A stretch of 64,000 bases of DNA, from positions 620,001 to 684,000 of the forward strand of contig JAFDXK010000001.1 in assembly GCA_018267965.1 (NCBI GenBank). Direction: 5' to 3'. Of this stretch, positions 45,373-53,973 are shown one piece after another. Position numbers and translations under genes: made by a program. Under the pieces are notes generated by a model. It ran no database searches and was not told the origin of the DNA. It saw only the letters and a program-made list of their open reading frames with translations. The number at the start of each line of letters is the position of its first letter. Position 1 is the stretch's first letter. Source of the stretch: Bacteroidota bacterium. Lineage in GTDB: Bacteria; Bacteroidota; Bacteroidia; Chitinophagales; Chitinophagaceae.

Positions 45373-46134
45373 ATGGTAAGAAACAGTAGGTGGTTGTTGA
45401 AAACCTGTTTACTCATAGTATCCGTATATTTTATAGTTGCGTCAGCCTGTAACAAGCCCGAAGAAGCACCGACTCCTTATTATGGCAATGATTATGGAGA
45501 CTTGAAATATACTATAGATGGTGTAAAGGATATGAGCATGGAGAGAATAGGGCAGGGCAATATGAGTTTATTTGTCAACAGGAGTTCGGGTAAAATTGAA
45601 AATGTAATGCTGACTGTTGTAGGGCTTCCACAGGGTGCATCCGCCCTATTCAGCCCGGGCAATTCGGCTTTGCCATCATACAATACAGTACTTACCATTA
45701 AATGTAACCGAGTAAAAGAGGGTAGCTATGATTTGATTCTTCGTGGCGCCAGCCAAACAACAGGGTTCACCGATTACAAATTCAAATTGAATGTACTTCC
45801 ATATTCTGATGCTTCGCTGGGCTTAGTAGGACTTTTTAAGGAATCAGGTTTGTGTACTCAAAGCGGCGCACATGGTGATACTGTTAACATTCAAAGCATA
45901 CCAAGCGTAAAAAACCGAATCAACATACAAGGTTTTTGGAATGGTGTATGGGCGAATGAAATATATGCTGACCTTAATGTAGCTAACAATAGCCTGAACA
46001 TCCCTGCTCAGTCTGTAAACGGAGTTACAATAATAGGTAGCGGCACCTATGACGACAATACACTGATAGTTAATTATCGTGTGGCGGGCAGCACTGTAAA
46101 TGATACCTGTGCCGCAACCTTATCGAGGTTGTAA
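45373..46134 (+). CDS. Lipoprotein of unknown function
   Basis: 253 residues. The N-terminus is a lipoprotein signal: basic start, hydrophobic core (LLIVSVYFIVA) and SAC at residues 24-26, so Cys26 is the likely lipid anchor. The mature region is beta-rich with a Gly/Asn/Ser bias (VMLTVVGLPQGASALFSPGN, LTIKCNRVKEGSYDLILRGAS), resembling an Ig-like or fibronectin-like sandwich, and ends TCAATLSRL. It stands 53 bases after the YgiD-like gene on the same strand, so they may be one transcript. Function unknown. Confidence 0.75.
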   Translation: MVRNSRWLLKTCLLIVSVYFIVASACNKPEEAPTPYYGNDYGDLKYTIDGVKDMSMERIGQGNMSLFVNRSSGKIENVMLTVVGLPQGASALFSPGNSALPSYNTVLTIKCNRVKEGSYDLILRGASQTTGFTDYKFKLNVLPYSDASLGLVGLFKESGLCTQSGAHGDTVNIQSIPSVKNRINIQGFWNGVWANEIYADLNVANNSLNIPAQSVNGVTIIGSGTYDDNTLIVNYRVAGSTVNDTCAATLSRL

Positions 46135-46161
46135 TTTTCTGAAGTCTTAATAAAATAAAAG

Positions 46162-46197
46162 AACCATGCGGTTAGGCATGGTTGGCGGTCCTTTTTT
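46162..46197 (+). terminator. Possible terminator after the 45373 lipoprotein
   Basis: AACCATGC (46162-46169), six-base loop, GCATGGTT (46176-46183). The T run starts eight bases later (46192), so it is weaker than the others. Confidence 0.45.
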
Positions 46198-46213
46198 ACT
46201 CAGAGGGAGTTTC

Positions 46214-46621
46214 TTATGCTTGAGTAGCTGTATAAACTACTGTAGTGTTAGTTTTTGTTTTAGCGTTAACAGAGAATGTTTTTTCGTTACCGCGAGTAGC
46301 GTTAGCAATTAAATCTTGAGAAGCTGAAGATACCTTCAGGTGGTTAGCAGCTTTACCGTTAGTGTTATTTTCAGTAACAGATAATGTGAGGTTTTGAGTT
46401 TCTGTGATAGTGCTAACAGAAATTTTGAAAGCTTTGTTAGAGTTTACAGCGAAAGTTTGAGTGTTATTATTAGAAGCAGGGGCAATTGCAGCGATGCTGT
46501 ATAATTCGATAGCCGGAGCAAGGTTTAATTGAACAGTTTGAGTAGCTGTAGAGTTTTCTGTAGCAAAAACATTAAGGGTAACCAGTAAGAAAGTAACGAT
46601 TGTGATTATAGTCTTTGTCAT
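46214..46621 (-). CDS. Small secreted pilin-like protein (A) of the 46-48 kb module
   Basis: 135 residues. Residues 1-20 form a signal peptide (ending NVFA). The mature protein is almost all beta-forming Thr/Asn/Ser/Val (TFAVNSNKAFKISVSTITE, KTFSVNAKTKTNTTVVY) and ends VVYTATQA. It shares layout and ending with the two plus-strand proteins at 47772 and 48242. The Ig-like look, the small size and the position next to a chaperone-like gene suggest a pilus or surface-fibre subunit of the DUF4402/spore-coat-U kind. No usher is in the window, so this is a prediction. Its promoter carries a double palindrome. Confidence 0.75.
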   Translation of the reverse strand: MTKTIITIVTFLLVTLNVFATENSTATQTVQLNLAPAIELYSIAAIAPASNNNTQTFAVNSNKAFKISVSTITETQNLTLSVTENNTNGKAANHLKVSSASQDLIANATRGNEKTFSVNAKTKTNTTVVYTATQA

Positions 46622-46686
46622 GATGGCTAGTTTTATTTTCTCTTTCTCTCCCTAGCCTTATTCCGATTTGTTATCGGTTTGTTATC

Positions 46687-46756
46687 CAAATATAATAACG
46701 AACCGTTAACGATTGCAAATAATTCGTTAACGAAATGCATTAAATTTTGTTAACAA
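46687..46756 (-). promoter_or_regulatory. Promoter with repeated GTTAAC palindromes upstream of the 46214 gene
   Basis: Minus-strand TTTG (46716-46719), 21 bases, TATATTTG (46687-46694) form a good promoter. Two identical palindromes CGTTAACG lie at 46704-46711 (inside the spacer) and 46725-46732, 21 bases apart, exactly two helical turns. A third, TTGTTAACAA, is at 46747-46756. This is the pattern of a repressor or activator bound on one DNA face. Confidence 0.6.
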
Positions 46757-46824
46757 GCCTTCACGGTGTTGATTATCAGTGGATTACTCTTTGTTAATGA
46801 GATGTTAATAACAGTGTATGTGCA

Positions 46825-46851
46825 ATAAAAAACCCCGCTATAACACGGGGC
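46825..46851 (-). terminator. Terminator of the chaperone-like gene
   Basis: CCCCG (46833-46837) and CGGGG (46846-46850) around an eight-base loop, with a run of A (T on the minus strand) at 46825-46832. Confidence 0.6.
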
Positions 46852-46890
46852 TCATTTACAATAACAAGTAGTTAACTATATGATTTTCAA

Positions 46891-47697
46891 TTATTTGACC
46901 TCAATTTGGCTTTCAATGGCCTCTAATGACATATCTTCACCACCGTCTACAACAGATAATACTGTGTACTTGCCTTTTGCGATGTTTTTAGGTAGTTCGA
47001 AAGGTACATACCTCATTTGATTGGGGAACATCGGAAACTCGATAGGGTCTAATTTTGTTTTTGCGCCATCGGATAATGCAGCCAATTCAAGGTGTGCTTT
47101 ACACTCCAGCATTACATCTCCTGTATTTTGACATACCAGATTAAATACTGTGTTGGATTCTTTAGATGGCTTCAAATCTATGACCTTCACAGACTTATTT
47201 GTGAGATTGGGAGGTATTTGGTAAACGTGCACACCTATACGTAACAGGTTGCGAACACTGGCTTGTGTACTGTTTGTTTTTGATGAGGCGTTTTCTTCTA
47301 CCGTTTCAATGAATACCATTGCCCATTTCATTTCTTTGATGGCTTCAGGGTCGTCAGGCATTTGAAGCTTTACTGTAATTTGTTTTGCTTGGCCGGGTTC
47401 TACTTCCACGAAGTTATTGCTCAGTGTCAACCATTTAGCGCATGAGTTATGAAGTGTATCTGCACGATAATAGATGTGCCCGCCCATGCTATCACGTACC
47501 CAGTCGTTGAGGTAAATTCTGAACTGTACTTTTTTGCCTGAGCCGTTGGTAATGTTAATGGCCCTGGATTCTCCCTGTCCGGACGTTAGTTTAAAATCTA
47601 GTTGGGTAGGATACGCACCCAGATTCTGTGCATTCGTGTTGAATGACATACACAAAATCAAGAGAGCGCATACGATGGGAAAGTAATATCGCCTCAT
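46891..47697 (-). CDS. Periplasmic chaperone-like two-domain protein (PapD/WxL-interacting type)
   Basis: 268 residues. Residues 1-23 form a signal peptide (NTNAQ). The mature part reads as two Ig-like domains. Domain 1 (about 25-140) has the PapD-type pattern: YPTQLDFKLTSGQGESRAINITN, then VQFRIYLNDWVRDS, WLTLSNNFVEVEPGQAKQITVKLQMP and EMKWAMVFIETVEE. Domain 2 (about 150-268) has the YTVLSVVDGG ending. In fimbrial systems such a protein holds pilin subunits by donating a strand; the Gram-positive WxL-interacting proteins share this look. Its neighbours are three pilin-like genes, which supports a common system, but the two basic key residues of classical PapD are not evident. Confidence 0.75.
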   Translation of the reverse strand: MRRYYFPIVCALLILCMSFNTNAQNLGAYPTQLDFKLTSGQGESRAINITNGSGKKVQFRIYLNDWVRDSMGGHIYYRADTLHNSCAKWLTLSNNFVEVEPGQAKQITVKLQMPDDPEAIKEMKWAMVFIETVEENASSKTNSTQASVRNLLRIGVHVYQIPPNLTNKSVKVIDLKPSKESNTVFNLVCQNTGDVMLECKAHLELAALSDGAKTKLDPIEFPMFPNQMRYVPFELPKNIAKGKYTVLSVVDGGEDMSLEAIESQIEVK

Positions 47698-47771
47698 ATA
47701 TGTATTGTATTATACACAAAAAAACTATTTTTACAAACAAATCCCAAACAATCAAACAATTAGTTATTAAG

Positions 47772-48245
47772 ATGAGGCTGTGTATAACCCTTTTGCTATC
47801 AATCGTTTGTTCGATAGCATGTTATTCGCAAAACTCTACTAACAATCTTAATGTTACTGCCAACACCAGCTTCAATTATGTTTGCAACAGCATATCTACG
47901 TTAGAAAATAGTCAAACTACCGTGGGTGCGCTTACCGTAGCGGTAAAATCAAAAAGCACTGCTTGCAGCATATATGCTAAAATAAGCTCCTTTATCGGAC
48001 CGTCGGGGTTTACTACGAGCACTTATCCAATTCAATTAGATTATACTTCAACTAACGCCAGTGGTGTTTCAAATCTGATAAGTAGTGCTCTTACACTAAC
48101 ATCTGCTGACCAGAGGCTTTTTAGTCAAAGCAAAAATGGGGCTACTTTTTATTATTACTATAATTTGATACTGACTGGGGTGGGTTATTCGTATCCGGTT
48201 GGCCATTATAATTTCACAATCATGTTTACAATGACACAACCTTGA
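47772..48245 (+). CDS. Small secreted pilin-like protein (B)
   Basis: 157 residues from the ATG at 47772; the frame to 47643 overlaps the chaperone-like gene on the other strand and has no signal. Residues 1-20 form a signal peptide (IACYSQ). The mature protein is beta-rich, with two cysteines in the first half, a central TVAVKSKSTACSIYAKISS and the terminal strand GHYNFTIMFTMTQP. The middle and end correspond to those of proteins A and C. It is the first of a two-gene operon overlapping C by four bases. Function unknown, likely a surface-fibre subunit. Confidence 0.75.
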   Translation: MRLCITLLLSIVCSIACYSQNSTNNLNVTANTSFNYVCNSISTLENSQTTVGALTVAVKSKSTACSIYAKISSFIGPSGFTTSTYPIQLDYTSTNASGVSNLISSALTLTSADQRLFSQSKNGATFYYYYNLILTGVGYSYPVGHYNFTIMFTMTQP

Positions 48246-48742
48246 GGAAGCTGTTCATCATATTAACCATTATGCTCTCAGCAACAAAAGGATATAGCCA
48301 GTATTCATTTAAGGATTACGTATCGGGAAATATTGATGTGTATACGGTAATGAATATTTCATTTACTAACCTGGCAGGTGTTGTTTCGTTTAATACACCC
48401 GATGATTACAATAGTGGTCAGACGCTTACTAATGCCGCTGCTATTGCTGTCAAAAGTAATGCGCTATGGGTAATAACCATATCGGCACAGAGCCAATATT
48501 TTCAGGCTATGTCGGGTGGTGCAAGTACTACCATGCCAGCCAGCATAGCCGGATTCAGGTTGAATGGCAATACCAGTTGGATACAACTTTCAACCAACAG
48601 TCAAACGCTTAAAACCGGTAGCAGGGGCAACACCACAGTCAGTGGAAACACTTTTAATATTGACATGAACATCAATCCGGGATTCAGTTACAGTGGCGGT
48701 ATTTATAATATTGGTGTGCTATATACGATTAGCCAGCAGTAG
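48242..48742 (+). CDS. Small secreted pilin-like protein (C), TTG start overlapping gene B
   Basis: 166 residues. The first codon is TTG in the sequence TTGA shared with the stop of gene B (four-base overlap), a sign of coupled translation. It opens MRKLFIILTIMLSATKGYSQ, a signal peptide. The mature part is Ser/Asn/Thr-rich beta sequence, with AVKSNALWVITISAQ in the middle, VSGNTFNIDMNINPGFSYSG near the end, and a terminal strand IYNIGVLYTISQQ. It matches A and B in the placement of the middle strand and the closing -YTxxQ. Likely a structural subunit. Confidence 0.75.
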   Translation: MRKLFIILTIMLSATKGYSQYSFKDYVSGNIDVYTVMNISFTNLAGVVSFNTPDDYNSGQTLTNAAAIAVKSNALWVITISAQSQYFQAMSGGASTTMPASIAGFRLNGNTSWIQLSTNSQTLKTGSRGNTTVSGNTFNIDMNINPGFSYSGGIYNIGVLYTISQQ

Positions 48743-48798
48743 GCTATTTTTCATCATCAATTCCCCATATATTTACGAAAACTAATCATAAGCGTTAT

Positions 48799-51645
48799 AT
48801 GAAACGTATCATTCTGTCATTGAGTATGCTCGGCTTGTGCTACTCTCAACAGCTATTGGCACAGGCCAAATTGGTGGAAACCGTTACGAAAAAAGGAAAC
48901 GAGGTAGTAATACCTTACACCAGGTATGTGTTGCCAAACGGGCTGACCTTGATTGTACATGAGGACCATTCTGACCCGATTGTTCACGTAGATGTTACCT
49001 ATCACGTTGGTTCTGCAAGAGAGCAAATTGGTAAATCGGGCTTTGCTCACTTTTTTGAGCATATGATGTTCCAGGGTTCTGACCACGTAGCAGACGAACA
49101 ACATTTTAAGATCATTACAGAAGCCGGGGGGACACTGAATGGTACTACCAATCAAGACCGTACTAATTACTTTGAAACAGTACCTAACAACCAACTTGAG
49201 AAAATGCTGTGGTTGGAAGCAGACCGTATGGGTTTTTTGCTTGATGCTGTAACACAAAAGAAATTTGAAGTACAGAGAGGTACAGTGAAAAATGAACGCG
49301 GGCAGAATTATGATAACGTTCCTTATGGATTGGTAAGCGAAACCATATCTAAAAATTTATATCCTTATGGTCACCCGTATTCTTGGCTGACTATTGGTTA
49401 TATAGAAGACCTGAACAGTGTGAACGTAGATGATTTGAAAAATTTCTTCTTACGTTGGTATGGGCCAAATAATGCAGTAGTAACAGTAGGCGGCGATGTG
49501 AAAACTGCTGACGTAGTGAAAATGGTTGAAAAATATTTTGGGCCGATACCTAAAGGGCCGGATGTTAAACCTGTGAAAGTACCTCAGGTGGTATTGGATA
49601 AAGACCGCTATGCATCTATGGTAGATAACTATGCAAAGCTTCCACAGTTGAGGATAGTTTTCCCTGGTGTACCCTCGTTTGATAAAGATGAAGCAGCGCT
49701 GGATTGTTTGGCAGAAATATTAGGTCAAGGCAATACTTCTTTGTTGTATAAGAATTTAGTTAAAACACAGAAGGCTTTGAATGCAAGTGCATTTAATGCA
49801 ACAAGCGAGTTGAGCGGGTATTTTGCTTTTTCAGTATCTCCATTCCCTGGACAGAAACTTGCTGATATGGATAAGATGGTGAAAGAAACATTGGCTGAAT
49901 TTGAAAAACGTGGTGTAACAGATGATGATATTGAGAAGTTCAAAAACAGCATGGAAGCTAATACTATTAATGGTCTTGAAAGTGTCAGTGGTAAAGTATC
50001 TCAATTGGCTGCATTCTATACATTCACAGGTAATCCCAATGGAATTGGTAAGGAATTGAAACGTTATACATCTATCACTAAAGCAGATGTAATGCGAGTG
50101 TATAATACTTATATCAAAGGCAAGCATTCATTGACGTTGAGTGTACTCACAAAAGGACAGGAAAGTGATAAAGTAGCTGAAGATAACTATACCGTTTCTA
50201 AAGAAGGGTATAAAGCTCCCGATTATGGTTACAATGGCTTGAAGTATAATAAAGCAAAAGATAATTTCGACCGTAGTGTTATTCCGGGTACAGGTGCTAA
50301 TCCTGTTGTGAATGTGCCTGCATTCTGGACAGAAAAAATGCCCGGAGATATTAGCGTAATCGGCACCAAGTCGGATGAGATTCCTACTGTAACAGTACTG
50401 ATGACTTTTGAAGGTGGCAGAATGCTGGAAGCTAATAATCTGTCTAAGGCAGGGCTTTCTAATTTGTTTGCAACGATGATGGATGAGGATACTAAAAATT
50501 ATACTGCAGAAGCATTCTCAACTGCACTGGATAAGTTAGGTAGCAGCATCAATGTAGGCTCAGGCACAGATGGTATCAGTGTAAGTGTGCGTACGCTGAA
50601 AAAGAACCTGGATAAAACATTGGCGCTTGTTGAAGAGCGTTTATTAAGGCCAAACTTCACAGAAGAAGCTTTTGGCAGGAATAAAAAGCGCATCATGGAA
50701 AGCCTTAAGAATGCGAATGCAAGAGCTTCTTATGTAGCATCTGTTGTGTACAGCAAATTGTTGTATGGTGAAAATAACGTTTTGGGGTGGGCGTCTACTG
50801 GTAATGAAACTACTCTTAAAAACATAACGTTGGATGATATAAAAGATTTTTACAGCAAGTACATGTCAAAGCATGGTGCAAAGATTGTTGTAGTTGGCGA
50901 TGTTACACATGATGAAATCATGCCTAAACTTGGCTTTGTTAATCAATTGCCTGATATACAAATCACAATGCCTGCATTACCTGCAGCAACACAAGTAGAT
51001 AAGGCTAAAATATATTTTGTTAATGTACCTAAAGCTGCACAAACAGAATTTAGAATAGGTGCAGTTACTAATATGAAATATGATGCTACCGGTGATTATT
51101 ATAAATCAACCATCATGAACTATCCGCTGGGTGGTGCATTCAATAGCCGCCTGAACCTGGATCTGCGTGAAGATAAAGCATGGACTTATGGTGCACGCTC
51201 CAGCTTCAGCGGTGATAAATATACCGGTACTTATACTTTCAGTGCAGGTATTAAAGGTAATGCTACAGATAGCGCTATGGTAGATATCATTAAAATAATG
51301 AAAGACTACAAAACAGGTGGCGAAACTGATGCTGAACTGGAATTCACTAAAAAATCTTTAGGGCAGAGTGAGGCTCGTAAGTATGAATCAAGTGGTGCAA
51401 AGGCTGGTTTCCTGTCGCGTATCTTAGAATATAACTTACCTGCAGATTTTTCCGCACAACAAAATGCCATACTGGCTAAAATGTCATTATCCGAAATCAA
51501 TAAGATAAACAGCACATATCTTCCGACACTTGACCACTCAATTATATTGTTAGTAGGTGATAAAGCAAAGGCGTGGGATGGTATTCAGAAATTGGGCTAC
51601 GAAGTTGTGGAACTGGATAAAGACGGGAATGTAGTTAAACAATAA
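48799..51645 (+). CDS. Secreted M16 family zinc metallopeptidase (two-domain)
   Basis: 948 residues, a two-unit pitrilysin-type peptidase. Residues 1-22 form a signal peptide (QQLLAQA). The N-terminal unit holds the inverted zinc site HFFEH (H84, E87, H88), with the third ligand in the downstream FEVQRGTVKNERGQ segment. The C-terminal unit lacks a second HxxEH but has the substrate-binding R/Y part (GAVTNMKYDATGDYY, NLDLREDKAWTYGARSSF). That is the usual asymmetric design. Periplasmic or surface-exposed degradation of peptides is likely. It has its own terminator. Confidence 0.93.
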   Translation: MKRIILSLSMLGLCYSQQLLAQAKLVETVTKKGNEVVIPYTRYVLPNGLTLIVHEDHSDPIVHVDVTYHVGSAREQIGKSGFAHFFEHMMFQGSDHVADEQHFKIITEAGGTLNGTTNQDRTNYFETVPNNQLEKMLWLEADRMGFLLDAVTQKKFEVQRGTVKNERGQNYDNVPYGLVSETISKNLYPYGHPYSWLTIGYIEDLNSVNVDDLKNFFLRWYGPNNAVVTVGGDVKTADVVKMVEKYFGPIPKGPDVKPVKVPQVVLDKDRYASMVDNYAKLPQLRIVFPGVPSFDKDEAALDCLAEILGQGNTSLLYKNLVKTQKALNASAFNATSELSGYFAFSVSPFPGQKLADMDKMVKETLAEFEKRGVTDDDIEKFKNSMEANTINGLESVSGKVSQLAAFYTFTGNPNGIGKELKRYTSITKADVMRVYNTYIKGKHSLTLSVLTKGQESDKVAEDNYTVSKEGYKAPDYGYNGLKYNKAKDNFDRSVIPGTGANPVVNVPAFWTEKMPGDISVIGTKSDEIPTVTVLMTFEGGRMLEANNLSKAGLSNLFATMMDEDTKNYTAEAFSTALDKLGSSINVGSGTDGISVSVRTLKKNLDKTLALVEERLLRPNFTEEAFGRNKKRIMESLKNANARASYVASVVYSKLLYGENNVLGWASTGNETTLKNITLDDIKDFYSKYMSKHGAKIVVVGDVTHDEIMPKLGFVNQLPDIQITMPALPAATQVDKAKIYFVNVPKAAQTEFRIGAVTNMKYDATGDYYKSTIMNYPLGGAFNSRLNLDLREDKAWTYGARSSFSGDKYTGTYTFSAGIKGNATDSAMVDIIKIMKDYKTGGETDAELEFTKKSLGQSEARKYESSGAKAGFLSRILEYNLPADFSAQQNAILAKMSLSEINKINSTYLPTLDHSIILLVGDKAKAWDGIQKLGYEVVELDKDGNVVKQ

Positions 51646-51663
51646 CACTTAGTCTTTTATAAT

Positions 51664-51698
51664 ATATACCCCTGTATATTATACAGGGGTATATTTTT
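51664..51698 (+). terminator. Terminator after the M16 peptidase gene
   Basis: ATATACCCCTGTAT (51664-51677), loop ATT, ATACAGGGGTATAT (51681-51694), then TTTT: a 14-base-pair perfect stem. Confidence 0.92.
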
Positions 51699-51777
51699 AG
51701 ATTTAACCTTTTCTTCAGTAGGCTTTAACTTATTATATTGCAGGCTTGCTATTACATTTACGCTCTAATCTTACAAT

Positions 51778-52983
51778 ATGACACAAACAGATTACATACA
51801 TGTACCCTATGGTAAGGCCGTTTATGGTGAACCTGAAATAGAAGCAGTAATGGGGGTTTTGCGTACCAGTACTCAAATGGGTAAGCATGTACGTAGAATG
51901 GAAGAACGAGTAGCAGCATTGTATGCCAAGAAATACGGCATCATGGTCAACAGTGGTTCATCTGCTTTATATCTTGCTGCAGATCTATTAAACTATGAAG
52001 CAGGTGCAGAAATTATCACACCTGTTCTTACATTCTCTACTACCATTGCACCGCAAGTAAAAAAAGGATGGGTACCTGCTTATGTAGATGTTGAAGAAGG
52101 TACATACAACATAGATGTAAATAAAGTAGAGGAAATGATTACGCCTAAAACTAAGGCGATGATCATTCCTAACCTGATAGGTAACTTGCCTGATTGGAAA
52201 AGATTACGTGAACTGGCAGATAAGTATAACCTATTTGTATTAGAAGATTCTGCTGATACTTTAGGCGCTGAAATTGGTGGTGCATCGTCGGGTCGTTATA
52301 CCGATATGAGCACAACCAGCTTTTATGGTTCTCATATCATCAACTGTGCAGGTAATGGTGGTATGATATGTGTAAACAGTGAAGAATTTTATAATCGTGG
52401 AAAATTATTGCGCAGTTGGGGACGTAGTTCTTCATTGTTTGTAGAATCTGAAAAAATAGAAAACAGGTTTAATGTAGAGATAGAAGGTATACCATACGAT
52501 GCTAAATTCGTATTCGAAGAACCGGGTTACAATATTGAACCTGCAGAATTAGGTGCAGCGTTTGGTAATGTACAATTAGATAATCTTGGTAAAAATATAG
52601 ATGCCCGTACTGATAATTATGGACGTATGCGCGAGTTCTTCTCTCAATATGAAGAACATTTTATCTTACCAAAACAATTACCTGATTCTCGTACAGGTTG
52701 GTTAGCGTTTGCAGTAACAGTGCGCGAAAGTGCGCCGTTCATCCGCAGGGATATGCAAATATTCCTGGAGAAACGTAACATACAAACACGTACAGTGTTT
52801 ACAGGTAATATCCTTCGTCAACCAGGGTTTAAAAATCTTGCACATAAAGCTTCGTCAGGAGGTTATCCTGAAGCTGATAAAGTAATGCGCGGAGGTATGT
52901 TGTTGGCTTGTCATCATGGCCTGAACAATGAGCAAATCAGCCATGTAATGGAAAGTGTTAGCGAGTTTATGAAGAATATATAA
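51778..52983 (+). CDS. PLP-dependent sugar 3-dehydratase, RfbH/ColD-like (DegT family, Lys replaced by His)
   Basis: 401 residues of the DegT/DnrJ/EryC1/StrS aminotransferase fold. The position of the PLP-binding lysine reads SFYGSHIINCAGNGG, with His186 where aminotransferases have Lys. The Lys-to-His change is the known mark of the 3-deoxysugar dehydratases ColD and E1/RfbH, which remove the C3 hydroxyl of nucleotide-linked 4-keto-6-deoxy-hexoses. The C-terminal TRTVFTGNILRQPGF matches the RfbH branch (GNLxRQP). The Cys spacing needed for the E1 iron-sulfur cluster is not evident, so it may work like ColD. Likely role: dideoxysugar synthesis for surface polysaccharide. Confidence 0.8.
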   Translation: MTQTDYIHVPYGKAVYGEPEIEAVMGVLRTSTQMGKHVRRMEERVAALYAKKYGIMVNSGSSALYLAADLLNYEAGAEIITPVLTFSTTIAPQVKKGWVPAYVDVEEGTYNIDVNKVEEMITPKTKAMIIPNLIGNLPDWKRLRELADKYNLFVLEDSADTLGAEIGGASSGRYTDMSTTSFYGSHIINCAGNGGMICVNSEEFYNRGKLLRSWGRSSSLFVESEKIENRFNVEIEGIPYDAKFVFEEPGYNIEPAELGAAFGNVQLDNLGKNIDARTDNYGRMREFFSQYEEHFILPKQLPDSRTGWLAFAVTVRESAPFIRRDMQIFLEKRNIQTRTVFTGNILRQPGFKNLAHKASSGGYPEADKVMRGGMLLACHHGLNNEQISHVMESVSEFMKNI

Positions 52984-53252
52984 TGGATATTATCCTGTTA
53001 GTTATTGCCGGTTTTTATTTCAGTAATAAGGCAAAGAATAATGGATTAAATACCACATTTTGGGTATTGAACGTTATTGGTTTCGGTGTGCTTTTTGAGA
53101 TATTAGGTGGAGTGATTGCCTTTGTCATAAACGGAGGCAACCTTATACTGGCAGCGCTTTTTGGTTTTGTGGCAGCTTTGGGAGGTGTGTTGTTAACTAA
53201 TTACAGAATAGACAAGGTGATAGCACAAAATAAAACTACCAACCAAGATTAG
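52983..53252 (+). CDS. Small two-helix membrane protein
   Basis: 89 residues with two predicted helices (about 1-13 and 24-45, possibly a third at 52-70) and a charged C-terminus (NYRIDKVIAQNKTTNQD). The ATG shares its A with the TAA of the sugar dehydratase (TAATG), so it is translationally coupled. Its end overlaps the convergent response-regulator gene by 17 bases. No known family; similar short membrane proteins are common in this phylum. Confidence 0.65.
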   Translation: MDIILLVIAGFYFSNKAKNNGLNTTFWVLNVIGFGVLFEILGGVIAFVINGGNLILAALFGFVAALGGVLLTNYRIDKVIAQNKTTNQD

Positions 53253-53973
53253 TTTTTAGTTTTACCATTCCGCTTTTACTGACTAATATTTTTGCGCCGC
53301 ATTGCAGCAATGCAATGTGGCTTTCTTTTTCATACGGTTCTATACGCACCAACTGACTAATTGGTATCAGGTAAGAACGATGCACACGTATGAATTGTTG
53401 AGGGTCTAAGCTGGCTTCTATATTACTTAATGTATTTTTCTTAAGATAGCTGCCGTCTTTGGTTACAATTTTTACGTAATCATCATTTGCTTCAACATAA
53501 TGTATGTCATTGGCAGGTATGATACGTATCAAGCCATTGTCTTTTACAACAATACGGTGCTGATATCCTTCGTAAATATTATTAGGAGATAATCCTTCCA
53601 GGTTTTGTACTTGTTTGGTGGTATTGAGTTGCAGCCATTTTTCAACTGCTTTTTCAAAGCGCTCCTTACTGATTGGTTTTAACAGATAATCAACTGCATT
53701 GGCTTCAAAAGCTTTCATAGCATATTCGTCAAAAGCCGTAGTGAAAATAACAGATACGGGTTTCTCTAAAAGCTCTAACATTTCAAAACCATTCAGCTTA
53801 GGCATTTGAACATCAAGAAACACCAGGTCGGGGTTTACTTCCTGTATTGTTTTAAAACCTTCAAAACCATCACCACATTCAGCTACGACTTCCATTTCTT
53901 TGTGCGATTGTAAGAAAGCTCTGATGAGTTGGCGTGCTAATGGTTCATCATCTATGATTACAACTTTATACAT
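53236..53973 (-). CDS. LytTR family response regulator
   Basis: 245 residues. The N-terminal receiver domain has acidic pocket D8/D9 and phospho-acceptor D54 (VFLDVQMPKLNG), with conserved T and K (FTTAFDEYAM, YLLKPI). The C-terminal LytTR DNA-binding domain (about 150-245) has IPANDIHYVEANDDYVKI and RVHRSYLIPISQL. Such proteins bind direct repeats. Its start overlaps the end of the histidine-kinase gene by eight bases, so the pair is a two-component system. Three TTTACCG direct repeats upstream of the operon (56206-56233) are a candidate target. Confidence 0.93.
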   Translation of the reverse strand: MYKVVIIDDEPLARQLIRAFLQSHKEMEVVAECGDGFEGFKTIQEVNPDLVFLDVQMPKLNGFEMLELLEKPVSVIFTTAFDEYAMKAFEANAVDYLLKPISKERFEKAVEKWLQLNTTKQVQNLEGLSPNNIYEGYQHRIVVKDNGLIRIIPANDIHYVEANDDYVKIVTKDGSYLKKNTLSNIEASLDPQQFIRVHRSYLIPISQLVRIEPYEKESHIALLQCGAKILVSKSGMVKLKTNLGW

